The notes beneath the pieces are model-generated. The model ran no database searches, was not told where the DNA came from, and worked only from the letters and a program-made list of their open reading frames with translations. Position numbers and translations under genes: made by a program. Source: Corynespora cassiicola (Eukaryota > Ascomycota > Dothideomycetes > Pleosporales > Corynesporascaceae). Taken from it: a stretch of 64,000 bases of DNA. The stretch spans positions 3,472,001 to 3,536,000 of the forward strand of contig JAEUWY010000006.1 of the NCBI GenBank assembly GCA_022059125.1, in the 5' to 3' direction. Position 1 is the first letter of the stretch, and each line of letters begins with the position of its first letter. Shown here in pieces: positions 1 to 11,038 of the stretch.

Positions 1-1251
1 CATTTGATGGCTACATAGGCAAAGTTCTGTGTGTATGTGTGAAGGGGGGGCTGTTCTCTACTTCTATTCAAGCCCAGCGCATGAAGCGGGAACAGCCATC
101 AGCAACGCCATTTTGTCAATTTTCAGCATGAATGGTCCGACCTATTGATGGCACGGTAGCCCACCGATCACAATCCAGTGACACGATTGCTCAACCTGGT
201 TCTTAAAAAATCCCTGCTTCAACTTATTTTCCCTGTCTGCCAAATGGCGTACCGAAACGGGCCACTTGTGTATTCTAGGCTTAATCCAGAGTTGCAGCTC
301 TCCCAAAAAATATCCATGTACATGAGACCGGGGTTCAAAGCTCCAAACCGAGGAAACAGTCATTCTTGGTAGCTCGTTACATGTAGCCCAACCCTCAAAG
401 CTATGCAAAGAAAAACCCGGTTTGTGTTCGGTCACGCCAGGCATGCAGCGCAAAAGGCGACATGCATAATTCATGTGTGCGCACATCAATGCTCTCGAGG
501 TCTGGTGAACAAAGCAGAGCCGCATCACCACGACTGGACTTTGCAGTCTCAAGCTCTGGCTTTCCCGAACCACCATCGCCCCCGCCCCCCCCCCACACAC
601 ACACTTCATTTCACATTTCACACCTCTGCCGCAGGGAACTCCGGCCCGCTACCTCCTGCATCCCGACCCGCACCTCGCCCAACCACAAGCCCCTCTCTCA
701 TCTACCCTATCCCCTTTTAGACCCCTCCATGCAGCATCGGGAGAAGCTACACGCACAGCCTCCAAGCGGGAGTCTGCATCCCCCCCCTGACAAACGTCAC
801 ACAGCCTTCATCAAGGAGCTCGAGCACAAGCTCCGGGGTGCGGTTTCGCTCTGTTTTGTTTGGTTGAGGGTTATTGGGCGTGGGGGTATCATCCGGTGGA
901 GGGATAGAATGGGTGGGAAGGGGGTGAGCAGGAAGTTGATGATTGAGGGGCCCAGGGGGGACATCGCGATTCGTCGTTTTCTCATCTTTAGTTGTTGTTT
1001 TTTTGGTCTAGAGGATACATAGAGTATTAGACTGACTGACTGGGTTGGGGTTGGATCGTGGATGAAGTGGCTCACGCAAACACGCACGCACGAAGGGAGA
1101 AGAGCAAGCTCGACATAGATAATAGATTTTCCCCTCTCTCATTTGTGACTCTCGAATGGTATATCCAGCCAAGCCCTTTTTAACAAACAAATGCTTTTTT
1201 TTCTAAATCTGCGCCTACACCACATACTCCGGGTGACAAGGCAGAAAATGA
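1..1251. other. Gene-free stretch at the left edge
   Basis: No reading frame here looks like protein. Those present are short, overlap in several frames and have low-complexity composition. The stretch lies downstream of the Nop4-like gene (minus strand, stop at 1252) and probably holds its 3' UTR. A cytosine-rich run near 571-595 is followed by a short CA repeat to about 603. I see no tRNA or other RNA gene. Confidence 0.5.
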
Positions 1252-3582
1252 TTACGCCTTGCCCGCCTTCTTTGCGCGCCTCTTCATGCGCTTCTGCGCA
1301 ATGATTCTCGACTGCTTGGCCAGCTTGTCCCCTGCCTTCCCAGCCGCGGAGACGGCACCGGCATCCCTCCCGTCGGCAGCACCACCATCGGTACCCAAAC
1401 TCTTGCCCTTCTTGCGCGAGGGGCCTGCAGAAGAATCCTCGTCACGCTTACGCTTGCCGCTGCCCGCCGCTTTGCCCTTACCGCCACGGCGGCCCGAGTC
1501 ATTGGTACGACGGCCCTCGCCATCGTCGGCATCGTCGTGGTCACCTTCGCCCTTGGGATTCTCACGGGCCTTGTTCTCACGGTCTGAGCGTCGGGCGACG
1601 ACATTGGCGTTCTCGATGGCGAACTCGACGATGAGGCGCTTCTTGCGATCCTCAGCGCTTGCCTGGGCGGCCTTCTTGCCCTTGCCCGTCTCCTTGGCCT
1701 GATACTCGACGGCATGGCCGTTGAGGTAACGCAGCCCCATCAGCGCGTTCCGGTGCGTGTAGTACTCTATGAAACCGTAACCGCGAGAGCGGCCGGCGCC
1801 GGTCTTCTCGTCAACCTTGCTGCCCGCCGGTGTCTCGAAGACGACCTTGGCTTGCTTCACGATACCCTTTCCACGCTTCTTACGAATCTTCTCGGCGATG
1901 AGCATGGCTTCACCACCGCGAGAGAGCTCTTCCTTTGACAGACGTTCACGCTTGCCATTTCTCACATCCTCAGCAAACCCAACCACAGCCTTACGGGCGA
2001 GATCCTTGAGATCCTTGCTAGTCACACTGCGGGGAATGTTGCGAATAGAGAGGCGGGTGAGGGAGAGATGCAGACTGGGATTGGTCTGGATCTGTTTCTT
2101 CCGCATGTCACTGCTTTCTTGGCGCATCTTGATCTCCGAGGGAGCAAGCTTCTGGTACAGAGGGGAGTTTGAGGGGATGGTTCCCTCAGAGAGGAGGTAG
2201 AGATGGCGCTTGTCTTTGTCTCTGTTGAAGCGCGCTTCGTGGCCCTCAGCGGTCAGACGCGTGGCTTCATTGCGGTCCACGGCCCGGGAAATTTGAAGAA
2301 CGCGCCCGTCCAAAGTGTATCTTCCTGTAGGATCGGCTTCCTCGTCCTCGAGAACTGAGTGTGTGACAATGACGGTTGTGCCATCTTTCCTTTCTGATGT
2401 GCTCTTCTGTAGCTTGACGCGAGGTGCATTCTTCAAGCAGTCGATCATGTCTTCTTCCTTGACGAAACAAACGAAGCCAGTTCCCTTGGGCTTCTCCGTC
2501 TCGCGATCGACAACGATGCGGGCGAAGCGTGTGCGGCCAAAGTTCTCGGTAAAGTGGTCTTCTAGGGTTTCGTCGTCGGCCGTGAAGGGGAGGTTGCGCA
2601 CGAAGACGGTGTACTCTTGTCGTTTGGGTTTTGATTCTTCTTCGTCTTCCAGTCCAACGCCGCCCTCCTCCTCGTCGTCCTCGGAGATGTCTTCAAGGTC
2701 GTCGCTATCTTCGTCAGAGTCGGAGTCGCTGTCAGCGTCTTCATCAGAATCCTCATCCGATCCAGACGCAGAGTTTTCATCCGATTCTTCGGCACCTTCG
2801 ACATCTTCGGCGTCGCCGTCAGTATTCTCTTCTTGCTTCTGCAGTTGTTGCCATGTATCCTTGTCCACAGCCCAATCAACAGCAATTGGCCGGCCGCCAA
2901 TCTGCTTGCCATTGAGCTCCTGCATGGCCTTTTCGGCATTCTTCTTGCCCCTCAGAGCCACAAACCCGAAGCCCTTGAGCTCGCCGGTAGGCTTCTTCGG
3001 CAGCGTAACGAAGTGCACTTTCCCGTAGCTTAGGAAAAGCTTCTCCAATTGTTCAGGCTTTTTGATACTCCAAGGCAGATTGCGTACGATCAACTTCGGT
3101 GTTGGATCCTGCTTCTTCTGCTGCTCGCGGTCCAGCTTAGCCTTGGTGGCTGCAGTAGGGACGCCTTTGAGCCCAGAAACGTCGAGCTTGGTGTCTCCGC
3201 GGTGACGAGCTTCAGCGACATCGACCCAGATCTTCTTGCCCTTGAGCTCGGTGCCATCGAGCTCCTCCTTGGCGCGCAGAGCATCTTCGGCGTCGGCGAA
3301 AGTCACAAAACCATAGCCTTTCGATTCTTTTGTTTGGCGGTCGAGAACAACGAGGGCATGCTTGATAGGATAGGATTCTGAGAAGTACTCGGTGAGGTCT
3401 TCGGTGGTAACAGTCGGCGCGAGAGAGCGAACGAAGAGCTGCTTGCGGATGTCCTGTTTCGCGGACGAGGCAGTTTCCTCGGCGGTGGAAGTGGGGTTGG
3501 TAGGCTGTTCTGAGTCGGCGACGGCGGTGATGGCTGCAGTGCCATCCTCGGAGAGGCGTTGTCGCTTTCTGCTGTGACCCAT
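1252..3582 (-). CDS. nop4: Nucleolar four-RRM ribosome biogenesis protein (Nop4/RBM28 type)
   Basis: Single-exon gene of 776 residues. Members of this family bind pre-rRNA in the nucleolus and are needed for 60S subunit assembly (yeast Nop4, human RBM28). Four RNA recognition motifs are visible. RRM1 (about 47-125) has RNP2 LFVRSL and RNP1 KGYGFVTF. RRM2 (about 160-240) has LIVRNLPW and KGFGFVAL. RRM3 (from about 320) has VFVRNLPF and KGTGFVCF. A degenerate RRM4 (about 520-680) has LSIRNIP and RGYGFIEY. A long Asp/Glu/Ser stretch separates RRM2 from RRM3, and the C-terminus is Lys/Arg/Gly-rich, as expected for a nucleolar protein. The start at 3582 (MGHSRKRQR) is preferred. The frame stays open upstream to 3813, but that extension has no ATG before 3582 that gives a family-like N-terminus. 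Yeast Nop4 is somewhat shorter (685 residues). Confidence 0.9.
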   Translation of the reverse strand: MGHSRKRQRLSEDGTAAITAVADSEQPTNPTSTAEETASSAKQDIRKQLFVRSLAPTVTTEDLTEYFSESYPIKHALVVLDRQTKESKGYGFVTFADAEDALRAKEELDGTELKGKKIWVDVAEARHRGDTKLDVSGLKGVPTAATKAKLDREQQKKQDPTPKLIVRNLPWSIKKPEQLEKLFLSYGKVHFVTLPKKPTGELKGFGFVALRGKKNAEKAMQELNGKQIGGRPIAVDWAVDKDTWQQLQKQEENTDGDAEDVEGAEESDENSASGSDEDSDEDADSDSDSDEDSDDLEDISEDDEEEGGVGLEDEEESKPKRQEYTVFVRNLPFTADDETLEDHFTENFGRTRFARIVVDRETEKPKGTGFVCFVKEEDMIDCLKNAPRVKLQKSTSERKDGTTVIVTHSVLEDEEADPTGRYTLDGRVLQISRAVDRNEATRLTAEGHEARFNRDKDKRHLYLLSEGTIPSNSPLYQKLAPSEIKMRQESSDMRKKQIQTNPSLHLSLTRLSIRNIPRSVTSKDLKDLARKAVVGFAEDVRNGKRERLSKEELSRGGEAMLIAEKIRKKRGKGIVKQAKVVFETPAGSKVDEKTGAGRSRGYGFIEYYTHRNALMGLRYLNGHAVEYQAKETGKGKKAAQASAEDRKKRLIVEFAIENANVVARRSDRENKARENPKGEGDHDDADDGEGRRTNDSGRRGGKGKAAGSGKRKRDEDSSAGPSRKKGKSLGTDGGAADGRDAGAVSAAGKAGDKLAKQSRIIAQKRMKRRAKKAGKA

Positions 3583-4266
3583 TCTGGCAATATCTAAAGT
3601 TGAAAAAAGTTCGGCGACAACTTTTGGTGGCCGCTGCACGCCAATGCGTCTGTCCAGAAATTTTCCCGTACCCGGCGACACAGAAACTCCGATCCGACCA
3701 GGGATGTTCTTGGCATGCCAAGCACATTGGCACACCCGGCTGCATTCCTCCACCAACCAAGCAGACATGGACGCCAAGCTGATAGCGTTTTCGTGCTCTG
3801 CCGCCATGGTCAAGCCACCGAAATCTCTATCTGTTCATCATCCTTTGCTTGTTTCCGTGTCACCGTCAGAGGCCATACCGAGTACATTACTCGTCGATCT
3901 CGAATCCTTTCATCGTCCTATTGGTCAGTAGTCACGGTTCAATGCGGTTTCGGCCCCCCAGCCATGAAGCCTCAATCCTCCTTAGGCGTCCCTCCAATGT
4001 TTTGAAATGGTTTGGACGGCTTCAACGGCTTCAAAAATGGCTCTGATTGACTGTCAGCCCGCCATCTGTGGGACGACAGCCTGGGATCCATTCCGTCCCA
4101 TCCAAAAATGGCACCAGGGCGTCAGTTGAGGCAATGCAATGACCAACAAATTGGCCCCTAATTTCCGCCTTAATCGAACGGTTCACCTCTATTGTCTCCT
4201 ATCATGCGTTTTTCAGACTCTTTTTCGCCTTCTCGTTCCTGTGACTGAACTGCTCTTTCCACTGCC
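3583..4266. other. Divergent promoter region
   Basis: This 684-base gap separates the starts of the Nop4-like gene (minus) and the Mid2-like gene (plus), so it should carry both promoters. I see no additional gene. Short reading frames here overlap each other and resemble no family. No clear TATA box can be assigned. Confidence 0.5.
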
Positions 4267-5208
4267 ATGATGGCAAACACTTGGTCGCCGTGGTTCTCGC
4301 TATTTCTTTCATACTCGTTCTTTCTGTTTCTCCCAGGTAGCCAGTTGGTGGCATCCCAGGCTTGCTTTGGCCCTACTGGAGACCAGACTGATTCCCTCGC
4401 GTGCGACCCGATTGCCGAAGATGGACCTTGCTGTCCTTTGGGATGGATATGCCTCAGCAACAAGCTGTGTCGCCCTGGCCCAGACGTAGAAAATAATGGA
4501 TTCGTGGAGTTCTATCGATCTGACTGTACCGACCAGAGCTGGAACACTACAGCCTGCTTTTCAGGGTGCAACGGGTGTAAGTAGCTTGATGGAAGATGTA
4601 ACAATGCGCTCATTCCACTTCTAGTCGGTGGTAACGGACTAAAGTCATGCGGAGGTGGGGAATTTTGCTGCTACAACTACGACGGATGTGACTGCTCGTC
4701 GACGAGTCTGTTCTCGTTGGGTGCTGCGACATTTGTAACCACTCACCCTACAGTCATGCCAACGAGCACGCCGGTAAGCTCCTCTGCAACTACGACCGCC
4801 ATCCTGTCGGCTTCCACTACCGACGCATCAACAACCTTGTCTGAAACCACAAGCTCTGCCTCATCGACAGGGTTCCCGACAGAAACGCAGCAGACCGTCA
4901 CTGAAGAAGCTGGATCGTCCAACAATGAGGTGGCCATAGGTGCTGGCGTTGGGGTCGGGCTTGGTGTCCCTCTACTCGCCATGACCGGAATACTCGCCTA
5001 CATCTTACTCCGGAAAAGGAGAACAGCGGCCCAGCCGTACTCTGGAATAACCAATGCCAAGGTCTCTGAACTCGACACATTGGGACCTCGCATGGAAGCT
5101 GGTGAGCAGTGTTACCAACTACCGGCAGGCTCCAATGGTTACAGTGAGCGCTACGCACATACCGGCGAGCAGCAACCACAGGAAATGGACGCCAACGCAA
5201 GGAAGTGA
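4267..5208 (+). CDS. Secreted/plasma-membrane Mid2-like surface protein
   Basis: Two exons, 4267-4576 and 4625-5208, joined over a 48-nt GT-AG intron, give 297 residues. The order of parts is: an N-terminal signal sequence (hydrophobic, about 8-28), a cysteine-rich ectodomain (about 32-130) with several CC and CxC pairs and an NTT glycosylation site, a Ser/Thr-rich stalk (about 140-200), one transmembrane segment (about 206-232) followed by basic RKRR, and a short cytoplasmic tail. This is the common layout of fungal Mid2/WSC-type cell-surface proteins, which are thought to sense wall stress or anchor to the wall. The cysteine pattern is not a canonical WSC domain, so I name it only Mid2-like. 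The second ATG at 4270 would give nearly the same protein. Confidence 0.75.
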
Positions 5209-6146
5209 TCGGGACTCGGTGCGGCAGTCAAAGTTAATCGGGAGCCGCGTGACGGCATGGCGTGTTACTCCCGCAAACCGTTGAACTATACAAGTGCCGT
5301 AGGCGCCTGCGCAGAATCGTGGATCAGGCGGATTTCCACGCTACATCGCTAGCGGATTACCTTTCATATACGAATTATGGTTGTGCATAAGCGAAGGAGG
5401 CATAGTTTCTGGTGCGCTTGAGTACGTCATCGAATAAACACTGAGGCTGTCTCGAAAGTCAGCACCTTTCTAGATTCAAGGGACCGTCGTTATTATCTTT
5501 CGGATTCAAAATATCGGTTACGTTCAAGTACCAGATACCACATGTTTATCCCTACCGCAGGGCAACGAAAGTTGATTCCACTGCTTCCTCCTAGTCTGCG
5601 CTCTGAACGGTGAGACGGTTGCGCTCGAGCCTACGGGGAAGCCACCCTATCGAATCAACGCCAGTCTGTTCGATTTTTTCCTAGGTTCCCCTCACGAGAC
5701 CTTATCGCGCATACATCCCGCAGGTCGCGATCTCGGCATACACCTCCTCTGAGCCCCAACCCGAGCACATTCAGAACCTTATTCGCACGATAGCCCACGT
5801 CACACTGTCGCCAGGTACAGACACGATGCAGAGGCTCACGGTCACACGGCTGCTTTTGCCTGAATCCTGGTATTCCAAGGATCCAACAAATTTCCAGCTG
5901 TTTAGCAACCGTTTAAAAGAACTAACATCGCGCCGTCAGATCGGATTCTTAGATTCGCATGTTTCCAGATGGGCAAAACACTTTGACGACCCTAGCGCAT
6001 CACCGAATCCGGCTTAGTGCGCATCCGTGACGTCCTACATTTCCAAGAGTCAAAAAGTGATAGGTGAAAAAGGGTCGCCACCGCCTTGTACCTTTGTGGG
6101 TCGCCATGTGCTCGTTCGCCTTTTTCCCTGTGAAGGATCTGCGCTA
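5209..6146. other. Intergenic region
   Basis: About 940 bases between the Mid2-like gene and the MFS gene. It should contain the 3' UTR of the first and the promoter of the second. A 63-codon frame at 5826-6017 has no family resemblance and no splice partner. The frame of the MFS gene is open upstream to 6027 but only through a GTG, so 6147 is taken as the start. Confidence 0.45.
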
Positions 6147-8010
6147 ATGGGTGCAGAAGAGATGGAGCGTGATGCGCTCCTGGCTTCTCCTTCTGCTTCG
6201 CGCATTCACTCCGGTTATTCGTCTACAGATTCCTCCCCCGAACGCACAATGGAGGGCACGAGTGATCCCTTGAAGCATGAGAAGGGACAAAAGGCTGAAG
6301 ACATTGAATCTCCAGTGGGGTCAAGATCACTGGTTCAGGAGCCGGAAGATGAGGCGACAACTCTATATGAGAAGAAGTGTATCTTGATCAACCGCGAGAT
6401 CGATGCGATGGGCATGGGAAAATACCAATGGTACCTATGGTGTCTATGCGGTCTAGGCTATCTGGTCGATCTCATGTGGGCGCAAGCCTTTGGACTTGTT
6501 CTCTCGCCCATGCAGCAAGAACTCGGCTTTGGAGCAGACCAGACAGGCAACCTATCCGTGGCTTTCAGTTCAGGCCTTACTGCTGGCGCATTTGTCTGGG
6601 GAGTACTGGTCGATATTATAGGAAGGCAATGGGCCTTTAACCTCACCGTCTTCATATCCAGCATCTTCGGCCTCTGCCTCGCCATCCCCGACAACTACGA
6701 CAGTATCCTAGTGCTGACAGCCTTTTGCGGATTCGGTGTCGGAGGCAATATACCCATCGACACGACTATAACGCTGGAATTCACGCCCCAGAATCGCCGC
6801 TACCTCCTCCCCATGCTGTCCATTTTCCAGCCGCTCGGAGTCGTCATCTGCAGCGTCATCGCCTACGGCTTCATCCCAAACTACTCATGCTCTCCCAATT
6901 TCTCCGAGGTGACTCGCGACCCGCTACCCGCCTGCTCCAACGCCGTCCCACCGCAAGCTTGCTGTGAAAAGGCCGACAACATGGGTTGGCGCTACCTGCT
7001 TTATACGCTTGGTGGCATCACACTATTCGTCTTCTTTCTGCGCTTCGTCGTATTCCGCTTCCAGGAGTCGCCCAAGTTCTTAGTGTACCGGGGACGCGAC
7101 GCCAAAGCCATCGAAGTGCTTCACTACGTAGCCAAAATGAACGGCCGCACGTCGAGCCTCACCCTCGAGCAGCTGCAGGAGCTGGAGGTCGAGTTTGAAG
7201 GTCAGTCCGGCAGGGCGGTGCTCGGGAGTGGAGCAAAGCAGTTGAAGACGACATGGGCACAAAAGGCCAGACTCGAGGGCGATCGATTCAAAATTCTGTT
7301 TTCCGACTTCCAGATGGCTCGTTTGACCATATTGACGTGGTTGACGTATATCTGCGATTACTGGGGCTTCACTGTAGCTGGTATGTCTCCGCCGTTGTTG
7401 GGTTCTTTATGCCCACCATCGGTTTACTCCGCAATTACGTGCAAAACAGGTTCAGTCATAGACAGGCTAACACTCACCAGGTACCTTCCTCCCCCAAATC
7501 ATCGCTCTCAAAAACGGCGCCCTGAACCTCTCCCTCCGATTCACCTACCGGAGCTACATCTACATCTACCTCCCAGGCACCCTCGGCGTCCTCCTAGGAA
7601 CCCTCCTCTACCGCACCCCACACCTCGGCCGCAAATGGACCATGGTAATCTCATCGGCGCTGATGGGCATCTCCATCTTCGTCTTCAGCACCGTAAACTC
7701 GGCGGCATCCAACATCGGGCTCAACGCCATGGAGTACTTCTTCCAGAGCATGTTCAACGCCGTTCTCTACGGGTGGACCCCAGAAGCGTTTCCAGCACCC
7801 ATCCGTGGTACTGCGTGCGGAGTCGCGAGTTTCTGGGGCAGGCTGTTTGGTATCGTGAGTCCGCTTATCGCGCAGAGCTTGTATGCGGGTGGGGCGGATG
7901 GGGAGCGCGATATTAATAGCGTTTTGTATCTTGCTGGCGGGGTGACGCTGGGCTGTGTGCTTACGACGGCCCTGCTGCCGGGCAAGGTGCTCGGGAAGCA
8001 GAGTTTGTAG
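6147..8010 (+). CDS. MFS transporter, sugar-porter/SV2-like type
   Basis: Exons 6147-7380 and 7481-8010, with a 100-nt GT-AG intron, give 587 residues. The N-terminal 75 residues or so are hydrophilic and acidic, followed by about 12 hydrophobic segments in two halves. The first half includes the loop LVDIIGRQWAF, which corresponds to the MFS motif between TM2 and TM3, and GFGVGGNIPIDTT. An extended loop with several cysteines lies between TM5 and TM6. The second half contains GWTPEAFPAPIRGTACG, typical of this branch. Members move sugars, organic acids or small organic molecules across the plasma membrane; the substrate cannot be read from the sequence. Reading straight through the intron gives a proline/histidine-rich nonsense tail, which confirms the splice. 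A Zn2Cys6 regulator lies 875 bases downstream on the same strand and might control it. Confidence 0.85.
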
Positions 8011-8885
8011 ACGGGAGGAGGCTGTAGGTGGGCGGATAGATAGAGGGCAGAGTAGGCGGGTGCGTAGGTGAAGGGCTGGCTGGAGGGTATCGGCGTGCGC
8101 GGGATGGGTGAGATGATACGAACGGTGTTGCCGAAGTGTCATGGGTGCGTGGCCTTTTTATCGCAGGTTCTCCTGCAGCCGATGCATTCTGCCCGTCAGA
8201 CGAATTCTGCACGTCACATGCAAACACTAAAGACTTGAAAATAATGAATATACCCGAACACGAATTTTTTCGCCATTGACATGTTGGATATCGGTAATTG
8301 TTGCATGAGGCGTTCATTTGATGTCATTATTTCAAATAAGAGACTGTTCCTTGCAGTACTGTAAGCACGAAGGTAGCTGAAGGTGCGGAGCGGCTGAACC
8401 GTAGTGGCTGAGTCTCGTTGGACCCCTTTTGTTGGCCTTGTTTTCAGCATTCAACCATTAGCCTCACTCGATAATAAATCTCATCTGCCTTTCATCTGAT
8501 CCAATGAAAATCCGTCTTCCATTATCGCAATCCGTCGATATGGTTGATGGTATTCCAGGTGGCCCGTGCGTGTCATCCCTCTGCGACGCACAAGGATAAG
8601 CAATTGCTGCGCAAATGGGCAGCATGGACCTTCGCTTGGAGTTGAAGAAGAAGTCTACAAGGATGAAGGCCTCCACGTACTACAGCGTAGCAATGGAATT
8701 TGGAATTTGGGATCTGGAGCCTGGAAGAGGGTATTTGAGTTTGCAATCTGGGGAGAAGAAGTGGAACTATAAACATATCCAGACGGACGACATGTTTAGG
8801 AGAACAAAACCTCTGACACCAATTAATTGATACGCATATCTTAATTTTGAAAGATTCTCATCTTAATATCTGGAGTGGCTCACAG
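8011..8885. other. Intergenic region
   Basis: About 875 bases between the MFS transporter stop and the Zn2Cys6 regulator start. No plausible gene is seen on either strand; the frames present are short and AT-rich. It presumably carries the transporter 3' UTR and the regulator promoter. Confidence 0.45.
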
Positions 8886-10701
8886 ATGACTCAACTCGGA
8901 AAGTGCGATATCTGTCGGAGGCGCAAGGTCAAAGTAAGTGCACTCTTATTCATTAAATGTCTTTTCCCTAATACATGCAAAGTGTGACGAGAGGAAACCA
9001 CAATGCGGACAGTGCAGCAAAAAGAACAGACTGTGTCGGTATGACGATCAAAGCAGTCTGAAACATGCCAAAGAGGAAGAAGTTCGACGATGCTCTAAAA
9101 AGTTCGAGGATATGAAAACGAAATTTCCCGCGCGTCAAGATACAACTCAACCTCAAAGAAGCCTTGCAACCATCCGACCAGCCAACGACAGAGGAGAAAG
9201 CAGAGACTTGTCTCGCACACTTTTCGCGACACCAGTCAGGAATGATTTGTGGCGGAATGACAAAATATGGCAACACATATATCCTTATCGAAGTGTATAC
9301 GAAGGGCATAGGCCCAATGTTCACTATCCCCTATGCTCACCCGAGTCTTCCCTCGGCACTCGCTTTATCCAAACGCTCGGAGAGATGGGCAATCTTTCGG
9401 GGCTGTTTCTATCATGGATTATAGAAGTGCCGACTCGAATTGGAACAAATGAAGCTCTCGACGAAGCGACGAATTGCTTCATTGCTGGAAGCATTGCGTA
9501 TAAGACTGCCAATTCGACGTCCGTCGTGGCGGCAAGAAAACAGTATTCAAGGGCTTTGATGAGCCTCCAGCAAGTCATTACCAATGACGTTGATGAGGTG
9601 CGTCTTTCGGGAGAGACAGTGGCCGCGGTATTATTGCTTGTCTGTTATGAGGTAAGAACTAACCCCGGGCGAACTATTCAGAACCTTGGAAGCATCTCAA
9701 ACTGACATGACTGACATTAGACCTTTTTTGGCTTGCGCACACGTCGGTGGGCATTGCACAGCCAGGGCGTAACAAAGCTGCTCGCAGCACATGGAGCGAA
9801 TGGGGATGAGGATGAGTTGGTTCGTATGGTATTTCATGCACATCTTCCGCAAGAGGTAAATACCCCCAACCTTCTTAGGTGCCATTGCCTAAAGAGACGG
9901 TAGTTCATTCACTGCATATGGAACGGCACCGCCTGCTCTTTCGACTCCAATTCCTGGCTACGGCTTCCACCCCCTAGCGTGGTGACAGGGTGCAAGGAGC
10001 TGGCAGCAGCTTGTGAGGTTACTATGCGCATGATGATTCGTATCCCACGGCTTATCCGACTGACACGGTCTCTTCGCGAGGATCCTACAGACATGAGTGT
10101 TGGCATAGACGCATTATTACTGGCGGAAGAGCTCTATCAATGCCAAGTTGACCAAATGACACAAGGTGTGCTTTGTAGGCATGCTCGACATGTGCCAACG
10201 ATGGATGGAGAATTGGTAAAGTACTTTCCAACCTCGATTGGTTTTACATCGTTCAAAGTCTTCGAGGGATTGCTTCGTTACTGCTACTGCCGAGTCTTCG
10301 TGATGGGACTTTGCAGAGCACTGATTAGAGTGTTTCCTTGCTCGCAAATCTTGGTTGAGGCTGACTTGGTAAAGGAGGACCTTTCCAGCGCATCTTCAAT
10401 CGTCATGGCCATTCAATTTGCAGAGAGGCTGCAGAATCCATGGCCTTGGGGACCGATGCTGACGATTCTACCTCTACAAGCGGCATATGGAAGTTGGCAC
10501 AGGGCGTCCAGAGACGCGGCAACGTTTGGATGGGAGAGAGGCAGGGCATGCCACATGATGGAGTGGTGTAGAGCGAAGAGCAACGAGATACTGGGGAAAT
10601 GGCGCGGAAGAGTGATGCAAGCAAGCGAGTTGGATGCACTGGTTGCGTCATGGGAGGGCGGTCCTATCGTCAGTTGGATGCAGAGGGATATTGACTTGTA
10701 G
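8886..10701 (+). CDS. Zn2Cys6 fungal-specific transcription factor
   Basis: Modelled as four exons (8886-8933, 8983-9651, 9721-9855, 9904-10701), all joined in phase 0, giving 549 residues. The zinc cluster is at the extreme N-terminus: Cys7, 10, 17, 24, 27 and 34 with spacing C-x2-C-x6-C-x6-C-x2-C-x6-C. The first intron interrupts it just before Cys17, a common position in this class. The rest matches the helical middle-homology region of fungal-specific regulators in character, for example LRTRRWALHSQG. Such proteins act as nuclear DNA-binding activators on CGG-type sites. The third intron (9856-9903) is the least certain; alternative acceptors exist nearby. The MFS transporter just upstream is the nearest possible target, which is inference only. 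Confidence 0.82.
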
Positions 10702-11038
10702 ATGGAGCGCAGAGTGGAATGTGTGATGGCAGCCCATAGGAGTGCGAAACGCCGGTAGTAGAGCACTAGAAAATCAGCCAAGAGAGCGTCTGTAAAAGAT
10801 CAATTGCTCGACAGTCGCTCGTCGCCTCCGACCAAAAACACGCTGTGGTGGGCGATGTGTGAGGTGAGAGGTGTGCAGGGAGAGTGACGGTATTTTTCGC
10901 GTAGAGGCGGCCGAAACGGCGCTAGCGCGGTGGGTCGGCAAGCGGCCAAGGTTTTTCCGAGCCCACACATGGAAACTTCGACCGCGACAATATTGACTGC
11001 ATCGACAACCACTCCCCAACGAAGCGGCCACCCTCACA
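10702..11038. other. Promoter region of the RPL9 gene
   Basis: 337 bases between the Zn2Cys6 stop and the ribosomal protein start. No gene is seen. It should hold the ribosomal protein promoter and 5' UTR; I cannot point to a defined core element. Confidence 0.4.

Noticed and set aside
301..345. B-box-like GGTTCAAA sequence suggesting a tRNA gene
   Set aside because: No matching A box or cloverleaf arms around it.
462..1022. A 186-codon frame near the left edge
   Set aside because: Starts in a CA/pyrimidine repeat, overlaps other frames and shows no domain or codon character of a gene.
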